NCBI RefSeq assembly: GCF_018424605.1
Contig: NZ_QTKT01000014.1
Span: 1-64,000, forward strand
DNA: 64,000 nt
Direction of reading: 5' to 3'
DNA from: Marinobacter lipolyticus
Lineage (GTDB): Bacteria; Pseudomonadota; Gammaproteobacteria; Pseudomonadales; Oleiphilaceae
Part shown: piece after piece, positions 1 to 8,008 of the stretch
How the letters are laid out: every line of letters begins with the position of its first letter
Position numbering within the stretch: position 1 is the first letter of the stretch
Notes under the pieces: model-generated
Databases searched by the model: none
Seen by the model: only the letters and a program-made list of their open reading frames with translations
What the model was told of the DNA's origin: nothing
Program-made: the position numbers and the translations under genes

Positions 1-63
1 GATATCTTTGGCCAGCTCTGCGGCCATGGCTTTGAGTTTTTCTTGGTCCACTTGTGTACCCAC
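1..63 (-). CDS. IS256-family transposase, N-terminal fragment (runs off left edge)
   Basis: Read on the minus strand, 63 to 1 is open and encodes 21 codons, including DQEKLKAMAAELAKDI, which resembles the N-terminus of IS256-family (MULE-type DDE) transposases as I remember them. A GTG at 63-61 is preceded by AAAGGA at a suitable distance; a second in-frame GTG lies at 51-49. The rest of the protein is outside the window, so catalytic residues cannot be checked. The family call rests on a short stretch plus the adjoining terminal-repeat-like sequence and the broken hsdS reading frame. Confidence 0.55.
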   Translation of the reverse strand, partial: MGTQVDQEKLKAMAAELAKDI

Positions 64-125
64 GATGGTATCCTTTTGAAAAGATTACTCAGTCGTGGGC
101 AGTTACACAATTTGGTTTACAGGCT
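1..125 (-). mobile_element. End of an IS256-family insertion sequence inserted in hsdS
   Basis: The element includes the transposase start and about 60 bases of leader. Its outer end is probably near 125: the minus strand from 125 to about 101 begins GAGCCTGTAAACCAAATTGT, which looks like an IS256-type terminal repeat, and recognisable HsdS coding sequence begins immediately beyond it. The other end and any 8-9 bp target duplication lie left of the window, so the boundary is an estimate. Confidence 0.55.
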
Positions 126-657
126 CTATATTGCGGCTTCACATATATCTGAGTTTGGTGAAATTGATTTTTCACAATGCCCACACTTAAGCCAAGACCA
201 TGCAAACCGGCTTCGAATTCGCCCCGCACAGAGTGGGGATGTAATTCTGACTCATAATGCCACGGTCGGTAGGACGGCTATTATTCCCGATGATAAACAT
301 GAGGTGATAGCCAGCACATCCACAACCTATTATCGCACTGATCCAACAAAACTCCTGAATCGGTACCTAGTCACCTATTTCCAGTCAACGGCTTTTGTTT
401 CCCAGCTTCAGGCGATAATGGGACAAACCACTCGAAACCAAGTACCGATAACTGCTCAGCGTGAACTTCAGATTGTGTTACCACCTATAGATGAGCAAGT
501 TGCAATTGCTACAGCAATTGAGTCCGTTACGATTAGGATCAAAATGTTACGGTCAAAGTTTGACCACCTTATGTTGGCAAAAAAAGCCCTTATGCAAGAC
601 TTGCTAACCGGCAAGGTCAGAGTCAAAGTCGATCAAAAGGAGTCAGCGGTTGCCTAA
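126..657 (+). pseudogene. hsdS: Type I restriction specificity subunit HsdS, C-terminal part, truncated by an IS
   Basis: About 177 codons remain of a protein that is normally 400-450 residues. The fragment reads YIAASHISEFGEIDFS, then SGDVILTHNATVGRTAII, the conserved turn of a target-recognition domain, and ends with the C-terminal helix region LPPIDEQ and ALMQDLLTGKVRV. This is the second recognition domain plus the C-terminal conserved region. The reading frame continues upstream only into IS sequence, so the N-terminal recognition domain is separated by the insertion. Base composition here is visibly more AT-rich than in hsdR, which is usual for swapped recognition domains. HsdS directs the methylase and the restriction subunit to DNA; without the first half, specificity is probably lost or altered. 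The hsdM gene is presumably upstream, outside the window. Confidence 0.8.
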
Positions 658-675
658 CCCGGCACCTGCCCCGAT

Positions 676-3600
676 ATGTTTCAGGATGAAGTCGAGAAAG
701 TCGAGCTGCCCGCCATTGAGCAACTGACCCGCCTTGGTTGGACCTACGTGCCCGGTGTAGACCTTGCGCCGGTTCTGCCGGTGGACGGCGCACCATTAGG
801 CGAAAGGGGCTACTACCGGGATGTGGTGCTGACCAAGCGCCTGGAAGCTGCCGTGGTCCGGCTGAACCCGTGGATCAGTGACGAAAACCTGCGCAAAGTG
901 GTCCGTGAGTTCACCCACCCCAACCATGCGGGCTTGATGGAGTACAACCAGTCCATCTATGACCTGCTGGTGAACTACCTGTCCGTTGAACAGGACCTGG
1001 GTGCCGGTCGTAAGGGACAGACGGTCAAGGTCATCGACTTCGACAATCCTGAAAACAACGAATTCCTGTGTGCCAATCAGTTCAAGGTTGAAGGCATCAA
1101 CCAGAACATCATCCCCGATATTGTCTGCTTCGTGAACGGCTTGCCGCTGGCGGTGATTGAGTGTAAATCGCCCTACATTGCCGACGCGGTAGCTGAGGGC
1201 ATCAACCAGTTGCGCCGTTACGCCAACCTGCGCAACCCGGAAGACGATGAGGGTGCCCAGAAGCTGTTCTGGTACAACCAACTGATGGTGTCCACCTGCC
1301 GGGATCAGGCGAAGGTAGGCACTATCAGTTCCAGCGCGCAGCATTATGGTGACTGGAAGGACGCCTACCCGTTTACGGATGCTGATATTCAGGCGATGGT
1401 GCAACAACCTGCCTTTATCTCCACCGGCTCGACAACATCCAGGCACAAGACCGGTGACGTACCCTCACCGGAATATCTGGTTGCCGTTAAACAGGTCGCT
1501 TCAGGTGCCGGAACCAGTTCAGGCGAAGTCACCCCGCAACAGCGGTTGCTTGCCGGCATGTTCAACCCCGCCAGCTTTCTGGACCTGATGCAGAACTTCA
1601 CCCTGTTTGAGCCGGTGGATGGTCGCCTGATCAAGAAGGTGGCGCGGTATCAGCAATACCGGGCAGTGAACAAGGTCATAGAACGCCTCAAGAACGGCGA
1701 AACGCGCAAGGAAAAGTCCGGGGTAGTCTGGCATACCCAAGGCTCCGGAAAGTCTCTGACCATGGTCATGCTGGCGGTGAAGATGCGCCGTGACCCGGAG
1801 CTGAAGCAGTACAAACTGGTGTTCGTCACCGACCGTACCCAACTGGACGGGCAACTGTCCAAAACCTTCCGGGATGCCCAGAACGAATCCATCTATAACG
1901 CGGGGTCTGTCGCGGAACTGAAGGAACTGCTGTCCAAAGATTCTTCCGACATTGTGACCGCCATGGTGCAGAAGTTTCAGGAAGCGGAACAGGAAGGCGA
2001 CTTTACCGACCTGAACCCCAGCGACAAGATCATTGTGCTGGCGGATGAAGCCCACCGCACCCAGTTTGGCGGACTGGCAATGACCATCAATGCCGCCCTG
2101 CCCAACGCCCCGAAGATCGGCTTTACCGGTACTCCCCTGCTGAAGTCCCAGAAGATGGACAAAGCCTTCGGCGGGTACATCGACAAGTACAAGATCAACG
2201 AAGCCGTGGAAGACGGTGCCACGGTGCGCATCATCTACGAAGGTCGCCAGGTTCAGAGCGATGTGGTAGGTGATTCGCTGGACGCGCTGTTTGAAGAATA
2301 CTTCAAAGACAAAAGCGACGAAGAAAAGCGGGAAATCAAAAAGAAATACGGTGTGGAACGCGCGGTACGGGAAGCCCCTGCCCGCATACGCTGGGTGTGT
2401 ATCGACCTGCTGAAGCATTACCGGGAAAAGATTCAGCCCAATGGCTTCAAAGCCATGATCGTGGTGGGCAGCCGCCATGCTGCCACGGTATTCAAAAAGA
2501 CCCTGGACGACCTGGAAGCGCCCCCGTCTGAAGTGATCATTTCCGGCACCCACAACGACCCGGCATACCTGAGCCAATACACAGACAGTGCGCACCAGAA
2601 GCAGGTGATCAAGAACTTCACCAAGCCACTAGGCACGGATAAAGAAAAGGAAGACCCCACCAGCTTCCTGATCGTGAAGGACATGCTGCTGACCGGCTTC
2701 GACGCCCCCATTGCCCAGGTGATGTATATCGACCGGAGCCTGAAGGATCATACCTTGATGCAGGCAATCGCACGGGTAAACCGGACCTACAAGGGCAAAG
2801 CCTGCGGTTACGTGGTGGACTATTACGGGCTATCAGACTACCTGACCGACGCCCTGAACCAGTTCAGCAGTGAAGACGTGGAAGGCACCTACCACACGCT
2901 GAAGGACGAAATACCGCGCCTGAAAGCGGCTCACACCCGTGTGGCTGCCATCTTTGCCGGTGTTAAAGGCACGGATGTAGATGATTACGTTCTGCACCTG
3001 AAGGATGAAGACACCCGCCAGCAGTTCGAACTGGCTTTCAAGAAGTTCGCCAAGCAGATGGATGTGATTCTGCCGGATACTGCCGCCAAGCCATTCATCC
3101 CGGACCTTAAGCTGTGGGGCAAGGTGCAGAATGCTGCCCGTAATCGCTACCGTGACCCCGGACTGAACATCAGCGATGCAGGGGCGAAGGTCCGCCAACT
3201 GGTGGATGAACACATCATCAGCACCGGGGTAGACCCGAAGATTCCGCCCGTGGACCTGATGGCAGCGAACTTCAAGGAAACGGTGGAGCAGATCAAATCC
3301 CCCGAATCCCGCGCGTCCGAAATCGAAAGCGCCATCAAACACCACATTACGGTGAATCTGGATGAAGACCCGGAATACTACAAATCCCTGAGCCTTCGCC
3401 TGCGGGACATTATCGAAAAGACGGCGGGCAAGTGGGATCAGCAACTGGAACTACTGCTTCAGATGGTCGATAGCATGGAGTCTGAACACAAGCAGGCTGC
3501 AAATGATCTGGGACTGAGTGAAACGGAATTCGCGTTCTACAACATCCTGATGGCAGAAGTGACCAGTCATGCCGGTGAAGATGCCATCAGCGAAGCCGTA

Positions 3601-3810
3601 CACGACGAAATCAAGGCAACCAGCCAGGACTTGGTAGGCATGTTCGATGAAGCCACCCAGATTGTGGATTTCTTCAGCAAGCCGGACGAAGTGAAGCGGA
3701 TGAAGAAGGAGATCAAACGGGCTGTGCTGGACTGCTCCTTCGGTGAAAAAGCCCTTGTAAACGTGGTTCAGGACCGATTCATGGAACTGGCGAAGAACAA
3801 GTTCAAATGA
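676..3810 (+). CDS. hsdR: Type I restriction endonuclease, motor/nuclease subunit HsdR
   Basis: A 1,044-residue protein of normal HsdR length. The N-terminal PD-(D/E)xK nuclease is visible as PD at 147-148 and ECK at 162-164. The SF2 translocase follows with Walker A TQGSGKS (354-360), DEAH (457-460), motif III FTGTP (483-487) and motif VI QAIARVNR (696-703). The long C-terminal part is helical and would contact the methylase core. HsdR cuts unmodified DNA after ATP-driven translocation when bound to HsdM2-HsdS. The gene starts 18 bases after the hsdS stop in the same frame, with no clear ribosome-binding site, which suggests translational coupling to hsdS. It overlaps the next gene by 4 bases. 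HsdR itself looks intact, but its specificity subunit is broken by the upstream insertion. Confidence 0.96.
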   Translation: MFQDEVEKVELPAIEQLTRLGWTYVPGVDLAPVLPVDGAPLGERGYYRDVVLTKRLEAAVVRLNPWISDENLRKVVREFTHPNHAGLMEYNQSIYDLLVNYLSVEQDLGAGRKGQTVKVIDFDNPENNEFLCANQFKVEGINQNIIPDIVCFVNGLPLAVIECKSPYIADAVAEGINQLRRYANLRNPEDDEGAQKLFWYNQLMVSTCRDQAKVGTISSSAQHYGDWKDAYPFTDADIQAMVQQPAFISTGSTTSRHKTGDVPSPEYLVAVKQVASGAGTSSGEVTPQQRLLAGMFNPASFLDLMQNFTLFEPVDGRLIKKVARYQQYRAVNKVIERLKNGETRKEKSGVVWHTQGSGKSLTMVMLAVKMRRDPELKQYKLVFVTDRTQLDGQLSKTFRDAQNESIYNAGSVAELKELLSKDSSDIVTAMVQKFQEAEQEGDFTDLNPSDKIIVLADEAHRTQFGGLAMTINAALPNAPKIGFTGTPLLKSQKMDKAFGGYIDKYKINEAVEDGATVRIIYEGRQVQSDVVGDSLDALFEEYFKDKSDEEKREIKKKYGVERAVREAPARIRWVCIDLLKHYREKIQPNGFKAMIVVGSRHAATVFKKTLDDLEAPPSEVIISGTHNDPAYLSQYTDSAHQKQVIKNFTKPLGTDKEKEDPTSFLIVKDMLLTGFDAPIAQVMYIDRSLKDHTLMQAIARVNRTYKGKACGYVVDYYGLSDYLTDALNQFSSEDVEGTYHTLKDEIPRLKAAHTRVAAIFAGVKGTDVDDYVLHLKDEDTRQQFELAFKKFAKQMDVILPDTAAKPFIPDLKLWGKVQNAARNRYRDPGLNISDAGAKVRQLVDEHIISTGVDPKIPPVDLMAANFKETVEQIKSPESRASEIESAIKHHITVNLDEDPEYYKSLSLRLRDIIEKTAGKWDQQLELLLQMVDSMESEHKQAANDLGLSETEFAFYNILMAEVTSHAGEDAISEAVHDEIKATSQDLVGMFDEATQIVDFFSKPDEVKRMKKEIKRAVLDCSFGEKALVNVVQDRFMELAKNKFK

Positions 3811-4529
3811 TGGCAGGTGCGCAGAAACCAGAATATCGGGATGCCCACGGCTTCATTGCTGAGGTCATCCGCACCAACCGCCGGAAGTCTGCGGATATTC
3901 GGGTGGAAGACGGTGCCGTGTCTGTGGTGGTCCCCGTGAACACCCCTACTGAAAAGATTGACCAGCTACTGGCAGCCAAACGCCGCTGGATCAAAGAAAA
4001 GATCACCCTGCACCGGGAAATGACCCCCGCCAGCAGCAAACGCTATGTGTCTGGCGAAGCCTTCAGCTATCTGGGGCGTAACTACCGGCTGAAGGTAGAA
4101 ACCGGCAACTTCGCGCCTGTAAAGCTGCTGAACGGACGTTTAGTGGTCACAGTACCCAACGGCATCGAACAGCCCCACATGGTCCGCAACGCACTTGTGC
4201 GCTGGTACAAACGGCAAGCTGAGCAGAAGCTGACCGAGAAGGTGAACCGCTTCGCTCCGACGGTAGGAGTAGAACCTGCCGGGGTAGGCATCCGCACGTT
4301 CAAGTCCCGCTGGGGCAGCTGCACCGCCAAGGGTAAGCTGGAATTCAACTGGCAGATCATGATGGCACCCAACCGGATGGTTGATTACGTGGTTATGCAC
4401 GAACTTTGTCACCTGATCCAGCATGATCATTCCCCGGAGTTCTGGGGGGAAATGGCGCGGGTGATGCCGGAGTATCGGCGTTGTCGGGAGTGGTTGCGGG
4501 ATAATGCAGGGAAACTGATTTTTAGCTGA
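3807..4529 (+). CDS. M48/DUF45 (YgjP-like) zinc metallopeptidase coupled to hsdR
   Basis: A 240-residue protein with the zincin motif HELCH at 198-202 (two His ligands and catalytic Glu) followed by HDHSPEFW, where the third ligand is expected, and the upstream FKSRWGSC signature typical of the YgjP/DUF45 family. There is no signal peptide, so it should be cytoplasmic. Its ATG overlaps the hsdR stop as ATGA, so it is very likely translated from the same transcript. Genes of this family are repeatedly found after hsdR in type I loci; their role there is not established, and proteolytic control of restriction is only a hypothesis. Fold and peptidase class are secure; substrate is unknown. Confidence 0.88.
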   Translation: MMAGAQKPEYRDAHGFIAEVIRTNRRKSADIRVEDGAVSVVVPVNTPTEKIDQLLAAKRRWIKEKITLHREMTPASSKRYVSGEAFSYLGRNYRLKVETGNFAPVKLLNGRLVVTVPNGIEQPHMVRNALVRWYKRQAEQKLTEKVNRFAPTVGVEPAGVGIRTFKSRWGSCTAKGKLEFNWQIMMAPNRMVDYVVMHELCHLIQHDHSPEFWGEMARVMPEYRRCREWLRDNAGKLIFS

Positions 4530-4540
4530 TCAGTAACAGC

Positions 4541-4569
4541 GGGTGACCCACAATGTCTGCAGGTCACCC
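4541..4569 (+). terminator. Inverted repeat after the restriction operon
   Basis: GGGTGACC at 4541-4548 pairs perfectly with GGTCACCC at 4562-4569 across a 13-base loop, 12 bases after the peptidase stop codon. There is no T-run after it, so it is at best a weak or Rho-assisted terminator; it could equally be an operator-like palindrome. Confidence 0.35.
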
Positions 4570-4584
4570 AATGTGGTCGCTAGC

Positions 4585-4866
4585 CTAGAAACAGTGGTCC
4601 ATCACAAATTGCCGACTTTTGACCACCCATTCCCGATAGTCATCTTGCTCCAACTCCCCCTGAATACCAGGGCACCCTTCAAAGAAGTCCAGCAGCAAAA
4701 AGGCGAAGCCGGAATCACGGTCAACGTGGGCAGCTTCACATAGCGCATCAAACACCCCAAGCACTTTAGGAGATGCCTTGATCTCAAAATGCTTACCTAT
4801 CTGGACAGCGTATAGGGGGAACGGCCACGCACTGAGACGGTGGCAATGACAACCAACCTCAAGCAA
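4585..4866 (-). CDS. Hypothetical protein, second gene of a two-gene unit
   Basis: A 93-residue protein I do not recognise. It starts with TTG at 4866 inside the last codons of the preceding gene (the two share TTGCTTGA), so translation is probably coupled. The product is acidic and aromatic-rich towards the C-terminus (LLLDFFEGCPGIQGELEQDD) and has no membrane segment or signal peptide. Composition looks protein-like rather than random, and the stop lies close to the convergent restriction operon. Support comes from the overlap geometry and composition only; the start codon is uncertain. Confidence 0.45.
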   Translation of the reverse strand: MLEVGCHCHRLSAWPFPLYAVQIGKHFEIKASPKVLGVFDALCEAAHVDRDSGFAFLLLDFFEGCPGIQGELEQDDYREWVVKSRQFVMDHCF

Positions 4867-5446
4867 CTGGAAGCTCTTTCTGCCTCACGACGGCAAACAG
4901 GTACATCATCATGAGCTTGAACTGCTCCTCAGTTACCTTGCCCGAGGATAATCCGATATATGCGCTCATTGAATCCCAGCCAGCCTTGCCAGCCGCACAG
5001 AGCTGTAAGTTATCTGACCTGCCGTACGAATGCAGTATCTCGACTGCGGCGCGCTCACCGCATGCCGTAGACGCATAGGAATGGGCAGATAACAAGAACC
5101 ACCGTTCGCTATCGGCTTGATCAGGAATCGTCCGGGATAATCTATCAGCAGCTCCAGCCATAAAGTGAACATAGAGCTGCTTTTCAAGTTCAGAATCTAG
5201 AATCAAGCCCATTCCATCGAGGTTGAGCAGAGCTGACTGGGCTTCCATGAAGGTTGTAAACGAGTGGTCTTGCGCTTCCGTTGGACTTCGACCTGTAGAC
5301 AATGAATTACGGTCGCTCCCCAGCTTGGCATTGGTCATGGCATTAGCTTTCGACCACGCCTCTTTCGTGCCTGCAGCTAATTTTTTGCCAATGAAAATCA
5401 GCACAAAAAGACCAAGCACTACAGCAGCGAAAGCGAACTTTATCAT
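4859..5446 (-). CDS. Hypothetical membrane-anchored protein
   Basis: A 195-residue protein of unknown function. The ATG at 5446 is preceded by GAGGA seven bases upstream and gives an N-terminus MIKFAFAAVVLGLFVLIFIG, a single membrane anchor or uncleaved signal, followed by a basic stretch and a mostly helical soluble domain of about 160 residues. An in-frame start 13 codons earlier has no better ribosome site and would put a charged extension before the anchor. It heads a two-gene unit with the 93-residue gene, convergent with the restriction genes. I cannot assign a family; it may be accessory cargo of the same island. Confidence 0.6.
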   Translation of the reverse strand: MIKFAFAAVVLGLFVLIFIGKKLAAGTKEAWSKANAMTNAKLGSDRNSLSTGRSPTEAQDHSFTTFMEAQSALLNLDGMGLILDSELEKQLYVHFMAGAADRLSRTIPDQADSERWFLLSAHSYASTACGERAAVEILHSYGRSDNLQLCAAGKAGWDSMSAYIGLSSGKVTEEQFKLMMMYLFAVVRQKELPVA

Positions 5447-5987
5447 TGAACATTCCTCAGTTTCAGGTAGCGAAATATTACCCAAAAAATCAGAACGTTG
5501 GAGCCCGACCGGAAGGTTTTACATTGATTGACAATTAGTAGCGATTCGAGAATGGGGAGATGGGATTGTTGCCCAAGGTTCCGCTTCTCACCTGCGCCCC
5601 CTTCTTTAATCTGGGATCACGCTGACAGGGGTAAGGGGGCAAATACCACAACCCTTACTTGATATGAAGGCGCTCACATTTTTGCAGCACAAACCTTTCG
5701 GCCTGTCCGGCGGTCCATGGCGTCAACGGTTGTCATCGATTCCGGTGTCAGGAGTCACAAGATTGGCACACGAACACCGAGGGGCTAGGCGCTAAAGCAT
5801 TGATTAAAATATTTATTCCTGAAACACAAGAGGGGCCGCTCCTCGGCACCATTTCCTCCCCCGGGAAATGGCGAAACAACTCCAGATTCAAGCTCAGATG
5901 TTATCCGTCGCTCCACGCATTATCGCGTACAGCGCGTTTTTTCGTGCGTTGGCCTCAGGCAGGCGGCGGAGCAGAGCCCGAAAGCCC
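5447..5987. other. 541-base non-coding stretch between accessory genes and core genes
   Basis: No convincing gene, tRNA or attachment site is seen. Two inverted repeats are visible: GTAAGGG (5631-5637) with CCCTTAC (5652-5658), and CCATTTCC (5849-5856) with GGAAATGG (5864-5871). Neither is followed by a T-run on either strand. The left part should contain the promoter of the 5446 gene. Short open frames here have poor composition and no ribosome sites. It may mark the edge of the accessory segment, but no direct repeat was found to prove it. Confidence 0.5.
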
Positions 5988-7868
5988 CTACTCCACCTGG
6001 CCGGTGAGGTATTCCGACAACCGCTGGTACTGATACGCCACCCGCCCGAACACCGATGACGGTTCATCCTCGAATTCACGTCCGCAGGACGCCGACGTTC
6101 GCACGTCGGTCAGGTATGCGTCGGCAATCAGATTGGGCTGCTCGGCCACATACCCCGCCGCCCCTTCCTGGGGGTAATACATGATCCAGTCGAAACCGCC
6201 GTCGGAGTCGACATGATCGAATCCCGCATTCGCCGGGTCGGCAAAGGTAAAGCGCAACAGGCGGAACAGGTCATCGCGGGTGTCCAGCTCCAGCGAGAGC
6301 GCATCAAACCCGTCCGGAGCGGTCGCCGCAGTGTAGGTATAAGGCTGAACCGCTGACACCACGTGGCCCGCTGCCTCCACTCCCTCTTCCAGGGCGCATT
6401 CGGATGCCTCATCGGTTAGCGCGACAACCACCGATTCGTCGCCATTGACCTGCAGGCGGTAGCCGTGGAACAGCGGGGAACGGTAGGGATCGTCCTCGCC
6501 CTCCGGATCGGCGGTACTGTTGGTGTAATCCGGCGACAGGGTGCGGGTTTCGTCGGCGGAGACCGCCGACAGCTGCGCGACCTGCCCGTCCTCCATGGTC
6601 CAGGCGTAGGTAATTTCCGCAGGCCCTTCCAGTTCGGTGCTGTCCGCAAGGCCGTTCTGGCAGGACGTGGTGGTTCGGAAGTAGGCTTCGCGCTGCTCCC
6701 AATCAAAAGTCAGCCGCTCGTCCACGCCATCGGCCTCGTAAGCCGCGAAGCTCTGCAGCGACAGGGAAATGGAAGGCAACCACTGGGTGCCGAGTTCCGC
6801 CATGCGGCCGCCGACGTTGATCAGCCTCACCAGTTCCGGCATCGACGGGTTCATACAGCCATTGACGGATACCGACAGCAGGCGCCCATCCGGGCTGTAA
6901 TCGAATTGCGATTCGGCCGAGACCTGAAGATTGGAACGGTTTGCCGGCAGCGAGCCGTTTTCCGGATAGGCGTACACCTGCTGGCTGTCCAGCAGCATCG
7001 GGTCAGCCAGCTCCAGCGGTACTTGCGGCAACTCCAGTTCCGCCACGTTGACGTTGGCGTAGTCACCGGCAGACGCCGCCGCATCTACCAGATCCACGAT
7101 GCCCGGGGCATTCTGAACCAGCGATAACCCAAGCAGATAGGCCGCCTGAGGTGACAGCACCCGTTCGGTGCCATCGGCATTCGCTTCAGCCAGCAAGTCG
7201 CTGTAGGGGTACTGGCTGGCCATAAAACGGGCCAGCGCCCGCGCGTAGGCATGGGCCCGGTCGTCTCCCGAGCGGATGTAGTCAGACACCAGATTGACGC
7301 TGGTGAGGGACTCACTGGCACTGCCTGTGCCATCCACCAGGGCGCCGGCTCCGGCCAGGCGTCGGTAACGCACCAGGGTAGTCAGTGGCGTTATGTTGGT
7401 GACGCCTGGAGGCGCAGACATCATATAGGCGTCGGTGATGGTTTCATCACCGTGGCGCAGCTGCTCCACCGTTTTGCCCGGCAACGCCACGGCAAACAGC
7501 GGATAATCCCTCGGGTCCAGATCCGGAGCCTCGGCCGGGTCGTTCAATAACCCGCCGATGTCCAGCGAGAAAGCCCCGTCTTCCCCAGACAAGGTCGTCG
7601 GCTCGCCGGTCGCCAGCGTTACCTCGTTGCCCGACTCCAGTTCTACCGTTACTGGCCCCGCTGTATACTGGCTGTCGCCGTCGATATCCAGCCACACGCG
7701 GGCGTTGCGGAGGTAACCGTCAATGACTTTTCCGGTGTAGGGCGCAGGCTCACTGTAGTCGACGCCGTCGAAATCACGGCCGTCCACCGGCAGCTGGTCG
7801 GACTCTTCGCCACAACCCGCCATGGCCAGGGCAAGAAGCGATACAGACAGGGGGAGAATGCGTTTCAT
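5988..7868 (-). CDS. Large lipoprotein of unknown function
   Basis: A 626-residue predicted outer-membrane or periplasmic lipoprotein. The signal peptide MKRILPLSVSLLALAMAGC ends in a lipobox with Cys19 as the lipidated residue, and Gly20 does not favour inner-membrane retention. An acidic linker follows, then a segment with DGYLRNARVWLDIDGD, an arrangement common in bacterial extracellular carboxypeptidase-regulatory-like or calcium-binding beta modules. The rest is acidic, with scattered cysteines and no recognised enzyme motif. It stands alone between the non-coding stretch at its 3' end and the acyl-CoA dehydrogenase gene upstream. Lgt, encoded at 44147, would modify it. Function is unknown. 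Confidence 0.8.
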   Translation of the reverse strand: MKRILPLSVSLLALAMAGCGEESDQLPVDGRDFDGVDYSEPAPYTGKVIDGYLRNARVWLDIDGDSQYTAGPVTVELESGNEVTLATGEPTTLSGEDGAFSLDIGGLLNDPAEAPDLDPRDYPLFAVALPGKTVEQLRHGDETITDAYMMSAPPGVTNITPLTTLVRYRRLAGAGALVDGTGSASESLTSVNLVSDYIRSGDDRAHAYARALARFMASQYPYSDLLAEANADGTERVLSPQAAYLLGLSLVQNAPGIVDLVDAAASAGDYANVNVAELELPQVPLELADPMLLDSQQVYAYPENGSLPANRSNLQVSAESQFDYSPDGRLLSVSVNGCMNPSMPELVRLINVGGRMAELGTQWLPSISLSLQSFAAYEADGVDERLTFDWEQREAYFRTTTSCQNGLADSTELEGPAEITYAWTMEDGQVAQLSAVSADETRTLSPDYTNSTADPEGEDDPYRSPLFHGYRLQVNGDESVVVALTDEASECALEEGVEAAGHVVSAVQPYTYTAATAPDGFDALSLELDTRDDLFRLLRFTFADPANAGFDHVDSDGGFDWIMYYPQEGAAGYVAEQPNLIADAYLTDVRTSASCGREFEDEPSSVFGRVAYQYQRLSEYLTGQVE

Positions 7869-7972
7869 GGCAGCAACCGGTTATCCTTGTTAGAGGTTGT
7901 GCCGCTACTGTAGGGGATGTTGCCGGGAGGAACCTTGATAGGTTTGGCAATTTGTAAAGTTTGGTAACCAGT

Positions 7973-8001
7973 GTCCCCGGCGGCACGGGGCCGCCAGGGA
8001 C
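7973..8001 (-). terminator. GC-rich hairpin after the acyl-CoA dehydrogenase gene
   Basis: GTCCC-C-GGCGGC (7973-7984) pairs with GCCGCC-A-GGGAC (7990-8001) with one mismatch and a 5-base loop. It starts 8 bases downstream of the minus-strand stop at 8009. No T-run follows, so termination efficiency is uncertain. Confidence 0.45.
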
Positions 8002-8008
8002 GCCTCGA

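Noticed and set aside
5800..6033. Small open frames in the non-coding stretch
   Set aside because: No ribosome-binding site, poor composition, and overlap with the 3' end of the lipoprotein gene.
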